A stretch of 46,977 nt of DNA, from positions 1 through 46,977 of the forward strand of contig JAKLLS010000010.1 of assembly GCA_022014155.1 (NCBI GenBank). The letters run 5' to 3'. The notes beneath the pieces are model-generated. The model ran no database searches and was not told the DNA's origin. It saw nothing but the letters and a program-made list of their open reading frames with translations. How positions within the stretch are numbered: the stretch's first letter is position 1; every line of letters starts with the position of its first letter. Source of the DNA: Marinobacter sp. (GTDB lineage Bacteria; Pseudomonadota; Gammaproteobacteria; Pseudomonadales; Oleiphilaceae). The position numbers and the translations under genes are program-made. Of this stretch, positions 1 through 7,457 are shown piece by piece.

Positions 1-143
1 ATCCCAGTCCATAGTTACTGCATATTTGCAACGTGAGTACGGATTTTAACGTATTTAAACTGCAAAAAAGAATCCTTAGAATTGAATATAAATTAAAGGT
101 AGATCACTAACTAATCCACCAATGCAAGAAGGAGGAAGGCGCT

Positions 144-341
144 ATGACTCAAAGGCATATCGCAACCGTTCAACCCCTGCCGTCCAGTATCCTCCACAAC
201 AGTGCTGAGGTCAGGCGCCAGTATACCCGTGCTGCAGCAAAACAGGCGTTTCAACTGATTAGCAGGAAGATGCGCATTATGGGCAGGAAAGCCCAGACTG
301 CAACTCCGGACATGCCGCAGATGGTTCAGCGCGGTCACTAA
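144..341 (+). CDS. Small basic hypothetical protein (65 aa)
   Basis: No family is recognised. The reading frame gives 65 residues, strongly basic, with a central stretch rich in Arg, Lys and Ala and no signal peptide or membrane segment. The main support is a near-perfect Shine-Dalgarno, GGAGGAAGG at about 130-138, at good spacing from the ATG, and a terminator-like hairpin downstream at 404-444. It converges with the acyl-CoA ligase gene. About 140 bp of AT-rich DNA lie upstream and could hold its promoter. It may be a nucleic-acid-binding or stress peptide, but nothing in the sequence decides this. Confidence 0.55.
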   Translation: MTQRHIATVQPLPSSILHNSAEVRRQYTRAAAKQAFQLISRKMRIMGRKAQTATPDMPQMVQRGH

Positions 342-403
342 CACGACCCGCCATGACCCGAGAGTTTGGAGCGAAGTAAACAGGGACGTAGAAAGGGAAG
401 GTG

Positions 404-444
404 AAAACACCGATGGCAACGCAAGCGCGGGCCACCGGTGTTTT
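404..444. terminator. Bidirectional hairpin terminator between convergent genes
   Basis: Arms 404-416 and 432-444 (AAAACACCGATGG / CCACCGGTGTTTT) pair over 13 bp with one mismatch around a 15-nt loop. The outer A/T runs give a T-tract on either strand, so it can stop both the 65-aa gene and the acyl-CoA ligase gene. Confidence 0.7.
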
Positions 445-455
445 GCGTTATGGGC

Positions 456-2138
456 TCAGGATTCCCAGACGACCTTGGCCTTCTGACCGAACCACTCATC
501 CATTTTCTGGGTGTAGTAGTTCTCGATCACGTTGCGTTTAATCTTCATGGTGGGAGTCAGCATACCGTTTTCCATGGTCCACGGCTCTTTCACCACCACC
601 ACAAACGCCAGTTTTTCGTGGCCTTCGGATAGTGCATTCACCGCATCCAGCTCATGTGCCAGCTCCTGTTCGAGCTCGCCACGGCTGCTACCGGTTTCCA
701 GCTCGGCCCTTGCCTCATCCGACAGCAACACCATCAGACACGGCTGTGGCTGGTTCGCACCCGCGACACACACCACTTCCGCCTTCGGGTGATTGAAACG
801 GTTCTCGATCGGCACGGGCACCACGTACTTGCCCTTCGAGGTCTTGAACAGATCTTTCACCCGACCGGTAATGCGCAGGCAACCGTCGCTATCGATTTCC
901 CCCATGTCACCGGTTTTCAGGAAACCGTCATCGGTGACGTCTTCCCGGGTTTTCTCTTCGTTCTTGTAATACCCAAGCATCTGCCCCGGGCTCTTGACCT
1001 CAATTTCACCGCCGTCTCCCAAACGATGCTCCACACCGGGGTTGGCCATGCCGACGGTGCCAACTTTTGCCTGGCCGGGCCGGTTAGCATGGGAGTACCC
1101 GAAGTTCTCCGACATGCCGTAAACCTCCAGCAGCTCCAGGCCAAGGCTCCGATACCAGTCAATAATCTCCGCTGACAGGGGAGCGGCGCCGGTCAGTGCG
1201 GCACGGCAGTGATCCAGCCCCAACTGCCTGAGCACCTTTTTCTTCACCATGCCCTTGAGAATGGGAATATTGAACAACAGCCTCTGCTTTTTCGGAGGCA
1301 GTTTGGCGTTAACGCCCAGGTAGAACTTCATCCACAGGCGCGGCACCGAGAAAAACAACGTCGGGCGAGCCCGCTGCAGGTCTTCCTGGAACGTATCCAG
1401 CGAGTTGGCGAAATACAGATGGAAACCATAGTAGAGCGACTGGGTTTCCACCGCCGCCCGTTCCGCAACGTGGGCCAGCGGCAGGTATGACAACATGCGC
1501 TCGTCCGAACTCACCGGAAACAGCTGCTGAAGACCATCGGCCGCTGAAATCATGGTACGGAAGCTGTGCATGACACCTTTCGGGCGTCCGGTGCTGCCGG
1601 AGGTGTACACAATGGTCGCGAGATCGTCCGGGTCTGGCAACTTCGGCTCCGCCGGCTCACATTGAGCAATGATATCCATCCACTTTGGCGTATCATCCCG
1701 TGGAGATAAGGGCAGGGAGATGATTGGCAAATCCTCGGGAATATGCCCCTTGATATCGTTCCAGCCGTCGGCCGTGCCATCGAGCTTGCCCAGAAATAAC
1801 AGCTTCGCCTCACTGTGTTCCAGGACATAGGCAGCGGTATCGCCATTCAGTGTCGGATACAGTGGCACGGACACATGGCCCGCCCCCCAGATTGCCAGAT
1901 CGGACAAAACCCAGTGGGCACTGTTCTTGCCCAGAATGGCAATATTGCTACGTTCGGGCAGGCCAAGACTGTTCAGATGGGACACCATGCGTGACACCTG
2001 ATCGGCTGCCTGCCCCCAGGTAATGTCTTCAACCCGGCCATCGGGAAAGGGTTGAGTCAGGTAAACGCTGTCCGGGGTGTGTCTGGCCCAGTGATACAGG
2101 CAATGGAGTGACGTCTGCTTCTCGCTTTCTACAGCCAT
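456..2138 (-). CDS. AMP-binding long-chain acyl-CoA synthetase family protein
   Basis: This is an adenylate-forming enzyme of the long-chain fatty acid CoA ligase type, which activates a carboxylic acid with ATP and then transfers the acyl group to CoA. The phosphate-binding motif YTSGSTGRPKG is at residues 178-188. A VYGMSE adenine-site motif lies near 340 and a KTGDMGE motif near 410, followed by the small C-terminal lid domain. The full length of 560 aa is normal for the family. The start is supported by AAGGAG a few bases upstream. Substrate chain length cannot be read from the sequence. It stands alone, converging with a small ORF and divergent from the GST operon. An aromatic or medium-chain substrate is also possible. 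Confidence 0.93.
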   Translation of the reverse strand: MAVESEKQTSLHCLYHWARHTPDSVYLTQPFPDGRVEDITWGQAADQVSRMVSHLNSLGLPERSNIAILGKNSAHWVLSDLAIWGAGHVSVPLYPTLNGDTAAYVLEHSEAKLLFLGKLDGTADGWNDIKGHIPEDLPIISLPLSPRDDTPKWMDIIAQCEPAEPKLPDPDDLATIVYTSGSTGRPKGVMHSFRTMISAADGLQQLFPVSSDERMLSYLPLAHVAERAAVETQSLYYGFHLYFANSLDTFQEDLQRARPTLFFSVPRLWMKFYLGVNAKLPPKKQRLLFNIPILKGMVKKKVLRQLGLDHCRAALTGAAPLSAEIIDWYRSLGLELLEVYGMSENFGYSHANRPGQAKVGTVGMANPGVEHRLGDGGEIEVKSPGQMLGYYKNEEKTREDVTDDGFLKTGDMGEIDSDGCLRITGRVKDLFKTSKGKYVVPVPIENRFNHPKAEVVCVAGANQPQPCLMVLLSDEARAELETGSSRGELEQELAHELDAVNALSEGHEKLAFVVVVKEPWTMENGMLTPTMKIKRNVIENYYTQKMDEWFGQKAKVVWES

Positions 2139-2354
2139 TTACGGCTCCTTGTTGTTATTGTATGAACATCGGTTCTTATTCTGTTTTCACTGCATACTAC
2201 CGGTATTTCATCTTTCCTCAATAGCCGAACGTGCCTCAACTACGGGCTGATTCGTATCGGAATCCGCTTCCCCACAAATCATTCGTGACACTTTGTCAGA
2301 ATGGTCTACATTGAAATGCTGTGCGTAGTACAAAGGTCACTGCAGGAGATGCCC

Positions 2355-2462
2355 ATGAAAACAACCACTCGTTCGTCCCTGATCTTTCCGGCCTGGGGGC
2401 TTATTCTGATAGGCTCTGCTGCTTTCATTTACTGCGCTTCCACGGGGTTATTAACAGCCTGA
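2355..2462 (+). CDS. 35-aa single-pass membrane peptide, coupled to downstream GST
   Basis: This short frame encodes MKTTTRSS followed by a hydrophobic stretch (about residues 9-31) and a short tail, consistent with one membrane helix behind a basic N-terminus. AGGAG at 2344-2348 is well placed for the ATG at 2355; an in-frame ATG at 2349 is too close to it. The stop TGA (2460-2462) shares its A with the ATG of the GST-like gene, so the two are probably translationally coupled. No family is recognised. A lipoprotein or secreted peptide is less likely because no lipobox or cleavage site follows the helix. Confidence 0.55.
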   Translation: MKTTTRSSLIFPAWGLILIGSAAFIYCASTGLLTA

Positions 2463-3376
2463 TGCAAGAACTTGTTCTCTACCATTACGCCATGTCTCCG
2501 TTTTCGGAGAAAGTCCGGATCATGCTTGGCTACGCGGGCCTTGACTGGCAATCAGTCACTGTCCGGGAAATGCCTCCCCGCCCCACTCTTGAAGCCATTG
2601 CCGGCGGTTACCGCAAGATTCCCGTGGCCCAGAACGGCGCCGACATATTCTGTGATAGCCGTAGCATAGCGGCTGAGATCGCTCGCCTGACCGGCCAGAA
2701 TGAACTGATTCTTGAGCAGCAATCCGCCGATATTCAGGGCTTCGTCCGGGAAACGGATCTCGAACTGTTTCTGGCCTGTGTGATTGCCGCCAGTGATAGC
2801 CGCATGCTGAAAAAGCTGATCAAAGAGACCTCATTGCTCAACGCCTTCCGGTTCCTGAAGGATCGCATCAATATGGGCCGGAAAGCCCGGGTAAAGGCCG
2901 CCAGAGGACCGGAAGCCAAGGCGCTGGTCCTTGCACACATGGCAAACATGGAGTCCATGCTGGAGCAGGACTTCCTGTTTGGAGACTCCCCCTGCATTGC
3001 CGATTTTTCCGCCTATCACGGACTCTGGTTTGTGTGCGACCTGGCCGGCAAGCCCTGGCTCAGGGACTATCCCCGAGTCCGGGACTGGATGGCTCGCATG
3101 AGAGCCTTCGGCCATGGCCGCCCCTCTGATATTACCGAGGATCAGGCCCTGGACATTGCCAGAAACAGAGCGCCCAGAGGACCAGACAAGGATTCCCAAC
3201 ACCCCCTGACCGGAAAGACCGTTGTCGTGAAACCGGACGATTATGGCCGGGAGCCCGTGCAAGGTGTGCTGGTATTCGGTGATGAAGACACCATTGTCCT
3301 TGAGCGCGAGCACCCACGCACGGGTCTGCTTCATGTTCACTTCCCCACGCAGGGCTTTACCATGTCGACGGTGTGA
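2462..3376 (+). CDS. Glutathione S-transferase family protein with C-terminal extension
   Basis: Residues 1-80 form a thioredoxin-like GST N-terminal domain, opening with LVLYHYAMSPFSEKVR, where Ser12 sits at the usual catalytic Ser/Cys position. A helical C-terminal domain follows to about residue 235. The last 60 or so residues, after TGKTVVVKPDDYG, look like a small beta-rich add-on not usual in GSTs. I start at the ATG at 2462 because homology begins there and it overlaps the stop of the 35-aa peptide. A GTG at 2321 in the same frame would add a non-homologous leader. It probably conjugates or reduces an electrophile with glutathione; the substrate is unknown. Confidence 0.85.
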   Translation: MQELVLYHYAMSPFSEKVRIMLGYAGLDWQSVTVREMPPRPTLEAIAGGYRKIPVAQNGADIFCDSRSIAAEIARLTGQNELILEQQSADIQGFVRETDLELFLACVIAASDSRMLKKLIKETSLLNAFRFLKDRINMGRKARVKAARGPEAKALVLAHMANMESMLEQDFLFGDSPCIADFSAYHGLWFVCDLAGKPWLRDYPRVRDWMARMRAFGHGRPSDITEDQALDIARNRAPRGPDKDSQHPLTGKTVVVKPDDYGREPVQGVLVFGDEDTIVLEREHPRTGLLHVHFPTQGFTMSTV

Positions 3377-3403
3377 GCCACCAGTCGCGGGCCCGACCCA
3401 CTA

Positions 3404-3419
3404 CTGTATACATATACAG
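3404..3419. promoter_or_regulatory. LexA (SOS) box upstream of yebG
   Basis: The site CTGTATACATATACAG matches the gammaproteobacterial LexA operator CTGT-N8-ACAG exactly, with an AT-rich alternating spacer as in strong E. coli boxes. It lies 81 bp upstream of the yebG start, within the probable promoter, so the gene should be repressed by LexA and induced by DNA damage. Confidence 0.88.
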
Positions 3420-3500
3420 TTTCAGTGTTGTACACTCTCGCCATACGTAAACAATCACCCACACCCGATTCCTGCGTGTGGGTGCCCAATGGAGAGATTC

Positions 3501-3779
3501 ATGGCTGTACAAGCACTGTATTACTCGGAAAGGGATGGACTGGAGATGGCGCTGAAACACCCGGATACCCTGCTGTTCTCATCCAAGGCGGAAGCCGATG
3601 CCAGAGACAAGGTCCTGGAGCTGGCAGAGGAGATTACCCAGTTTCTGCAAGCGCGGGTTGAAGGCATGGATGAACACCTGGCAGAGAAGGCGGCGCTGGC
3701 CATCGCTGAAGAGAAGGAGCTGTTTGGCAAGGCCCTGAAGAAACCGTCACTGCTGAATCAGAGCACTATGCCAGAATAA
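3501..3779 (+). CDS. yebG: YebG family DNA damage-inducible protein
   Basis: YebG is a small SOS-regulated protein of uncertain role. The sequence starts MAVQALYY and carries the family core FSSKAEADARDKVLELAE around residues 28-45, then a helical region and a variable tail, 92 aa in total. The ATG at 3501 is chosen because it follows GGAGA and matches the family N-terminus; a longer frame reaching into the GST gene is not credible. The LexA box at 3404-3419 supports both identity and regulation. The stop codon sits in the first copy of an 18-bp tandem repeat, and the frame stays open for 25 more codons after it, which suggests the tail was once longer. Confidence 0.88.
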   Translation: MAVQALYYSERDGLEMALKHPDTLLFSSKAEADARDKVLELAEEITQFLQARVEGMDEHLAEKAALAIAEEKELFGKALKKPSLLNQSTMPE

Positions 3780-3816
3780 AGTACTCTGCCAGAACAAAGT
3801 ACTCCGCCAGAATTAA
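3771..3816 (+). repeat. 18-bp in-frame tandem repeat at the yebG stop
   Basis: Two full copies (3771-3788 and 3789-3806, unit CCAGAAYAAAGTACTCYG) are followed by a partial copy to 3816. Each unit is six codons (P-E-x-S-T-x). In copy 1 the third codon is TAA and ends yebG; in copy 2 it is CAA (Gln). Confidence 0.8.
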
Positions 3817-3853
3817 GCCAGACACCATGCTCAGGGACGAGCTCAGGCAACGA

Positions 3854-4282
3854 CTAACGGCGAAACCGGGTTTCCAGAACCACCGCCGAATTGGTTCGCT
3901 CAACCCCTTCCAGATTGCCGATTTCATCCAGAACCGTACTCAGTTCCTCCAGGGATTGCGCCTGCACAATCGCAATCAGATCATACTCCCCGCTCACTGA
4001 AAAAAGCTGAGATACCTGACTGATACTTTCCAGCGATGCGTTGGTTCGGGCTGTCAGTTTTTGATAGACCTTGATCGACACATGAGCCTCGACCTGATTG
4101 GCAACGTAGGCATCCCCCAACTGTACGGAATAGCCCTTAATCACCCCACTGCTCTCCAGACGTTCCAGTCGGTTCTGGACCGTTGACCGTGATAGGTGGA
4201 GTGCCCGCGCCAGGTCCGAAATACTCGTTCGAGCGTTCTGCCGTAACAACAGCAGCAGCCTTTGATCCTGCTTATTAAGCAT
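3854..4282 (-). CDS. Lrp/AsnC family transcriptional regulator
   Basis: This 142-aa protein has the standard Lrp layout. An N-terminal winged helix-turn-helix (about residues 4-60, with SISDLARALHLSRSTVQNRL as the recognition region) is followed by a RAM/AsnC ligand-binding domain with the GEYDLIAIVQA core. It is transcribed away from the AstA-like gene across a 140-bp shared control region, so it most likely senses an amino acid and controls the astA-like/DUF1338 pair and itself. Its effector is unknown; arginine or lysine is a guess from context. It ends convergently with yebG. Confidence 0.93.
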   Translation of the reverse strand: MLNKQDQRLLLLLRQNARTSISDLARALHLSRSTVQNRLERLESSGVIKGYSVQLGDAYVANQVEAHVSIKVYQKLTARTNASLESISQVSQLFSVSGEYDLIAIVQAQSLEELSTVLDEIGNLEGVERTNSAVVLETRFRR

Positions 4283-4423
4283 ATTGAAAACTCATGCCAA
4301 CATTTTGCTAAATCTTTCCATTATTTCGATCAATTTGCCACTACAACTTACCGTACTTCGCTTACATACTGATCCGCAAGAGATCCAGACAACAGACACA
4401 CAATCCACATGCGGGGAGTGGCC

Positions 4424-5518
4424 ATGATTATCCGCCCAATCCAGTACAAAGATCTGCAAGCACTGCACGAGATTGCACGGGAATCCGGCCCCGGGTTCAC
4501 GTCTCTGGTTGATGACCGGGAGTATCTGGAGAGAAAGGTTCGACACGCCACAGACAGCTTCCAACGGGAGCTTCACCAACCAGGCGATGAACACTATCTT
4601 TTTGTCCTGGAAGATGAGACTACCGGCAATATCATGGGTACAACCGGTATTGAAGCTTCCGCAGGGCATGACAGGCCGCTCTGCCACTTCCAAAGGGAAG
4701 CCGAGCCCGCCTCGCGCTCAGGGAGTGAACGACTCACCCGTTGCACCCGTTACACCGGCTGCACCGAAATCTGTAGCCTCTATCTGCGCCCCAGGTATCG
4801 CCGGGCCAACGCTGGAAAACTGCTGTCGAAAGTACGGTTCCTGTTCATGGCCCAGAACCCGCACCGGTTTTCCGCCACGATCATTGCCGAGATGCGGGGT
4901 GTCTCCGATGCTAATGGCCAATCTCCTTTCTGGAACTGGCTGAAGACCCGGGCGGGCAACCTGGACTTTGCCACCGTCACCCGGCTGGCAGGTACAGCCA
5001 CACCTGAGCTGTTGGACACCCTGTTGCCCGATGAACCACTGTTCACTGTGACGATGCCCCCCGAAGCAATCCGGGTCATCGGTCAGGTTCACGAGCAGAC
5101 ACGACCCGCGCTGAAGATGCTGGAAGCGGAGGGTTTCCGGCACACGGGTTTCGTCGACCTGTTTGACGCAGGCCCCACGGTGGAAGCACAACTGAACGAG
5201 ATCACCAGCATCAGACAGTCCACCCGATGCCGGGTCCAGGTGGTTGATGACTCCATACCTGCGATTACCCGCAATCACCCGGGCAACCGCAACAATGCTA
5301 TGCTGATTGCCAATACCGCTGTATCGGATTTCCGCGCCACCGTCACCACCGCAGCGGCCTGGTTGCCTCATCACAACCTGCTGTCGGTGCCGGAATCCCT
5401 GGCCCGTCAGTTGGGCCTGTCGGACGGCGGCATGACGCGCTTTTTGCCACTGGCCACCACCGGGAAAGCCGAAGCCAACACCCACACCAAGTCATCGGAG
5501 GTCCTGTATGCACATTGA
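4424..5518 (+). CDS. astA: AstA-like arginine N-succinyltransferase family protein
   Basis: AstA transfers succinyl from succinyl-CoA to the alpha-amino group of arginine (or ornithine), the first step of the AST pathway. The 364-aa product matches the family over its length: MIIRPIQYKDLQAL start, VLEDETTG, TGCTEICSLYLRP, SKVRFLFMA, IIAEMRGVSD, SPFW, GQVHEQTRPA and FDAGPT. The ATG at 4424 follows GGGGAG. Residues about 82-110, where AstA normally has a conserved HAS(R/K) segment, are shorter and unlike the family. No astB-E genes are nearby; the partner is a DUF1338 enzyme whose start overlaps this stop by 11 bp. The true substrate may therefore not be arginine. Confidence 0.82.
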   Translation: MIIRPIQYKDLQALHEIARESGPGFTSLVDDREYLERKVRHATDSFQRELHQPGDEHYLFVLEDETTGNIMGTTGIEASAGHDRPLCHFQREAEPASRSGSERLTRCTRYTGCTEICSLYLRPRYRRANAGKLLSKVRFLFMAQNPHRFSATIIAEMRGVSDANGQSPFWNWLKTRAGNLDFATVTRLAGTATPELLDTLLPDEPLFTVTMPPEAIRVIGQVHEQTRPALKMLEAEGFRHTGFVDLFDAGPTVEAQLNEITSIRQSTRCRVQVVDDSIPAITRNHPGNRNNAMLIANTAVSDFRATVTTAAAWLPHHNLLSVPESLARQLGLSDGGMTRFLPLATTGKAEANTHTKSSEVLYAH

Positions 5519-6314
5519 TCGGAACACACTGTTTCAACATTTGTGGGACAACTACCGCCAGGTAACACCTTCGGCCGATGAAATACACCGTATCCTTGGA
5601 GCGGCGGAGGGGCAGAGCATCGTTAACGATCATATCGCCCTGCGTACCTTCAACCTGGCACCCGTCGGCCTGGAGGCACTGGCGAAACACTTCACGTCTC
5701 TCGGTTACTACCAGGGTGGTGAGTATCATTTCGAGGCCAAAAAACTCTACGCCCGGCATTATGAACACCCGGACCCGTTGGCCCCGAAAGTCTTCATCTC
5801 GGAACTCCTGACCGAGCAGTGCTCAAAAGAATTACAGACCATTGCCGGTGAACTGGTGTTGCAGGTAGACCCGGAGGACGTGCTCGCGGATAACTTCCTG
5901 TATTCAGGCCGCCACTGGAGCGTGGACTACGCCACCTACGAGGCCCTGTTACAGGAAAGTGAGTATGCCGCATGGCTGGCTGCCTGGGGCTTCCGCGCCA
6001 ACCACTTTACTGTCAGTGTCAATCAGCTCAGCCAGTATCATACGGTTGCCGAGATTAACCAGTTGCTGAAAGACAACGGCTATCGGGTTAACCGTTCCGG
6101 TGGGGAGATCAAGGGGTCACCGGAGGAACTCCTGGAGCAGTCTTCCACCATGGCAGACAGGGTGCCCGTCCGGTTTTCCGACCGCACTGAAGCCATTCCC
6201 AGCTGCTTCTATGAATTTGCACTGCGCTATCCTGATACCAGTGGCAAACTGTATCCGGGGTTTGTGGCCGCCTCCGCGGACAAGATCTTCGAGAGCACCA
6301 ACGCAACGGGCTAA
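5508..6314 (+). CDS. DUF1338 family Fe(II) dioxygenase (2-oxoadipate dioxygenase/decarboxylase type)
   Basis: DUF1338 proteins include HglS of Pseudomonas putida, which converts 2-oxoadipate to D-2-hydroxyglutarate in lysine breakdown. This 268-aa member is of the short type; HglS itself is longer. The candidate metal ligands are present: His42 in NDHIALRTF, His166 in ANHFTVSV and Glu236 in FYEFALRY. The start ATG overlaps the end of the AstA-like gene, so the two are one operon under the divergent Lrp regulator. The most economical reading is a 2-oxo-acid step in amino-acid catabolism, probably lysine or a related compound. The element at 6318 begins directly after its stop. Confidence 0.82.
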   Translation: MHIDRNTLFQHLWDNYRQVTPSADEIHRILGAAEGQSIVNDHIALRTFNLAPVGLEALAKHFTSLGYYQGGEYHFEAKKLYARHYEHPDPLAPKVFISELLTEQCSKELQTIAGELVLQVDPEDVLADNFLYSGRHWSVDYATYEALLQESEYAAWLAAWGFRANHFTVSVNQLSQYHTVAEINQLLKDNGYRVNRSGGEIKGSPEELLEQSSTMADRVPVRFSDRTEAIPSCFYEFALRYPDTSGKLYPGFVAASADKIFESTNATG

Positions 6315-6317
6315 GGA

Positions 6318-6586
6318 CCAGTGTCCCATCTGGTTAATTTGCTGATCTACTGAGCCACTGAGAGCCTTGAGAGCAAGGCGCGATGGCGAAGGTTTGGTGG
6401 TTCCAAATCGAGTCAGCGCAACGCTGCTATCAAGGCTCTCAGTGGCTCCCGAAGGGCGCAGCGCTGGGGCCCCTGGCCGGTGTTGCCAGCGCTTGATGTG
6501 GAACCACCACACCTGCGCGCTGACGCCTTGGCCAGGGGCCCCAGCGCCGCGCAGTAGATCAGCGAATTAACCAGATGGGACACTAG
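6318..6586. mobile_element. MITE-like element with 31-bp terminal inverted repeats
   Basis: The core is 6322-6582 (261 bp). Terminal repeats at 6322-6352 and 6552-6582 pair with one mismatch and start TGTCCCATCTGG. The flanks CCAG (6318-6321) and CTAG (6583-6586) look like an imperfect 4-bp target duplication. Inside are two further long palindromes: arms 6354-6374/6426-6446 (21 bp, one mismatch) and 6461-6478/6530-6547 (18 bp, perfect). The two loops also share complementary segments, such as 6395-6405 with 6499-6509. No transposase frame is present. The CTAG flank recalls the NCTAGN target of IS481, but the family is not established. Confidence 0.75.
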
Positions 6587-7248
6587 GCACTCCCTTCGGG
6601 CCAGCCCTGTTCTCCGAGGAGGGGAACGAATCGCACACCGCCCAGGCTCTCGCGCTCGTACCCGGACGTCGACACCCGAGTTATGCGAACAAGGTCCTGG
6701 CTGATGTGCTCACCGCCAACAGGCATGACCAGGCGACCACCTACGGTCAGTTGATCCTTCAATGCCTGCGGGACAGACGGGCCACCAGCGGCGACCACAA
6801 TGCCGTCAAAGGGCGCCACCTCCGGCATCCCCAGGGAGCCATCGCCACAGTACACATGGACGTTGCTGAACCCTTCTGCACGCAATACCTCACGGGCATG
6901 CGCTGCCAGTGTCGGCAGTCGTTCAATACCGAAAACCTCATCGGCGATACAGCCCAGCACCGCGGCCCCATAGCCGGACCCAGTGCCCACATCAAGTACT
7001 TTTTCTCCCCCCTGCAGATTGAGAGCGTCTACCATCAACGCCACCACATAGGGTTGGGAAATGGTCTGTCCTTCGCCAATCCCCAGAGGGCCGTCCTCAT
7101 AGGCCAGCTGTTGCATATCTTCTGATACAAACCGTTCCCGCCGGACACGGCGCATGGCTTCTATCACCAAGGGTGAGGTAATCCCCCTACCCTGGATGTG
7201 ATACTCCACCATCGCCATCCTGCGAGCGGTAAAATCGGGTTCGTTCAT
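6583..7248 (-). CDS. pcm: Protein-L-isoaspartate O-methyltransferase
   Basis: Pcm uses S-adenosylmethionine to methylate L-isoaspartyl residues in age-damaged proteins, starting their repair. The 221-aa product has the family substrate motif QTISQPYV (61-68), the SAM-binding motif VLDVGTGSGYGA (84-95), the acidic motif GIERL and the C-terminal GGRLVMPVG. I start at 7248, where GGGGGAAGATT precedes ATG; a start at 7281 adds 11 non-conserved residues. The stop TAG is made by the CTAG flank of the adjacent mobile element, so the C-terminus may have been altered by the insertion. Here pcm is alone, not with surE and nlpD as in many relatives. Confidence 0.93.
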   Translation of the reverse strand: MNEPDFTARRMAMVEYHIQGRGITSPLVIEAMRRVRRERFVSEDMQQLAYEDGPLGIGEGQTISQPYVVALMVDALNLQGGEKVLDVGTGSGYGAAVLGCIADEVFGIERLPTLAAHAREVLRAEGFSNVHVYCGDGSLGMPEVAPFDGIVVAAGGPSVPQALKDQLTVGGRLVMPVGGEHISQDLVRITRVSTSGYERESLGGVRFVPLLGEQGWPEGSA

Positions 7249-7457
7249 AATCTTCCCCCTGATTCCGTTCAGCAATGCCAAGCATCAAGGCGACAGCCCC
7301 TGCCTTACTTTAAGTAACAAAACACTTACGTTTTACTATGGACGATTGTCCTCCTCCTGACTACTTTTCAACCATGGCCTGCGATACAGAAAACAGGCCC
7401 ATCAATAAAAACAACAAGGCAGCCAGCGGCTGCCATTTGTCCATGAGGAGATCGGGA

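Noticed and set aside
2321-2461. N-terminal extension of the GST gene from a GTG at 2321
   Set aside because: Not homologous to GSTs, poorly coding, and it overlaps a better small ORF with its own ribosome site.
3243-3500. Long N-terminal extension of yebG into the GST gene
   Set aside because: It would cross the LexA box and promoter; homology starts at the ATG at 3501.
4718-5485. 255-codon minus-strand frame across the AstA-like gene
   Set aside because: Rich in Gly, Arg and Gln as typical of antisense frames, with no recognisable domain.
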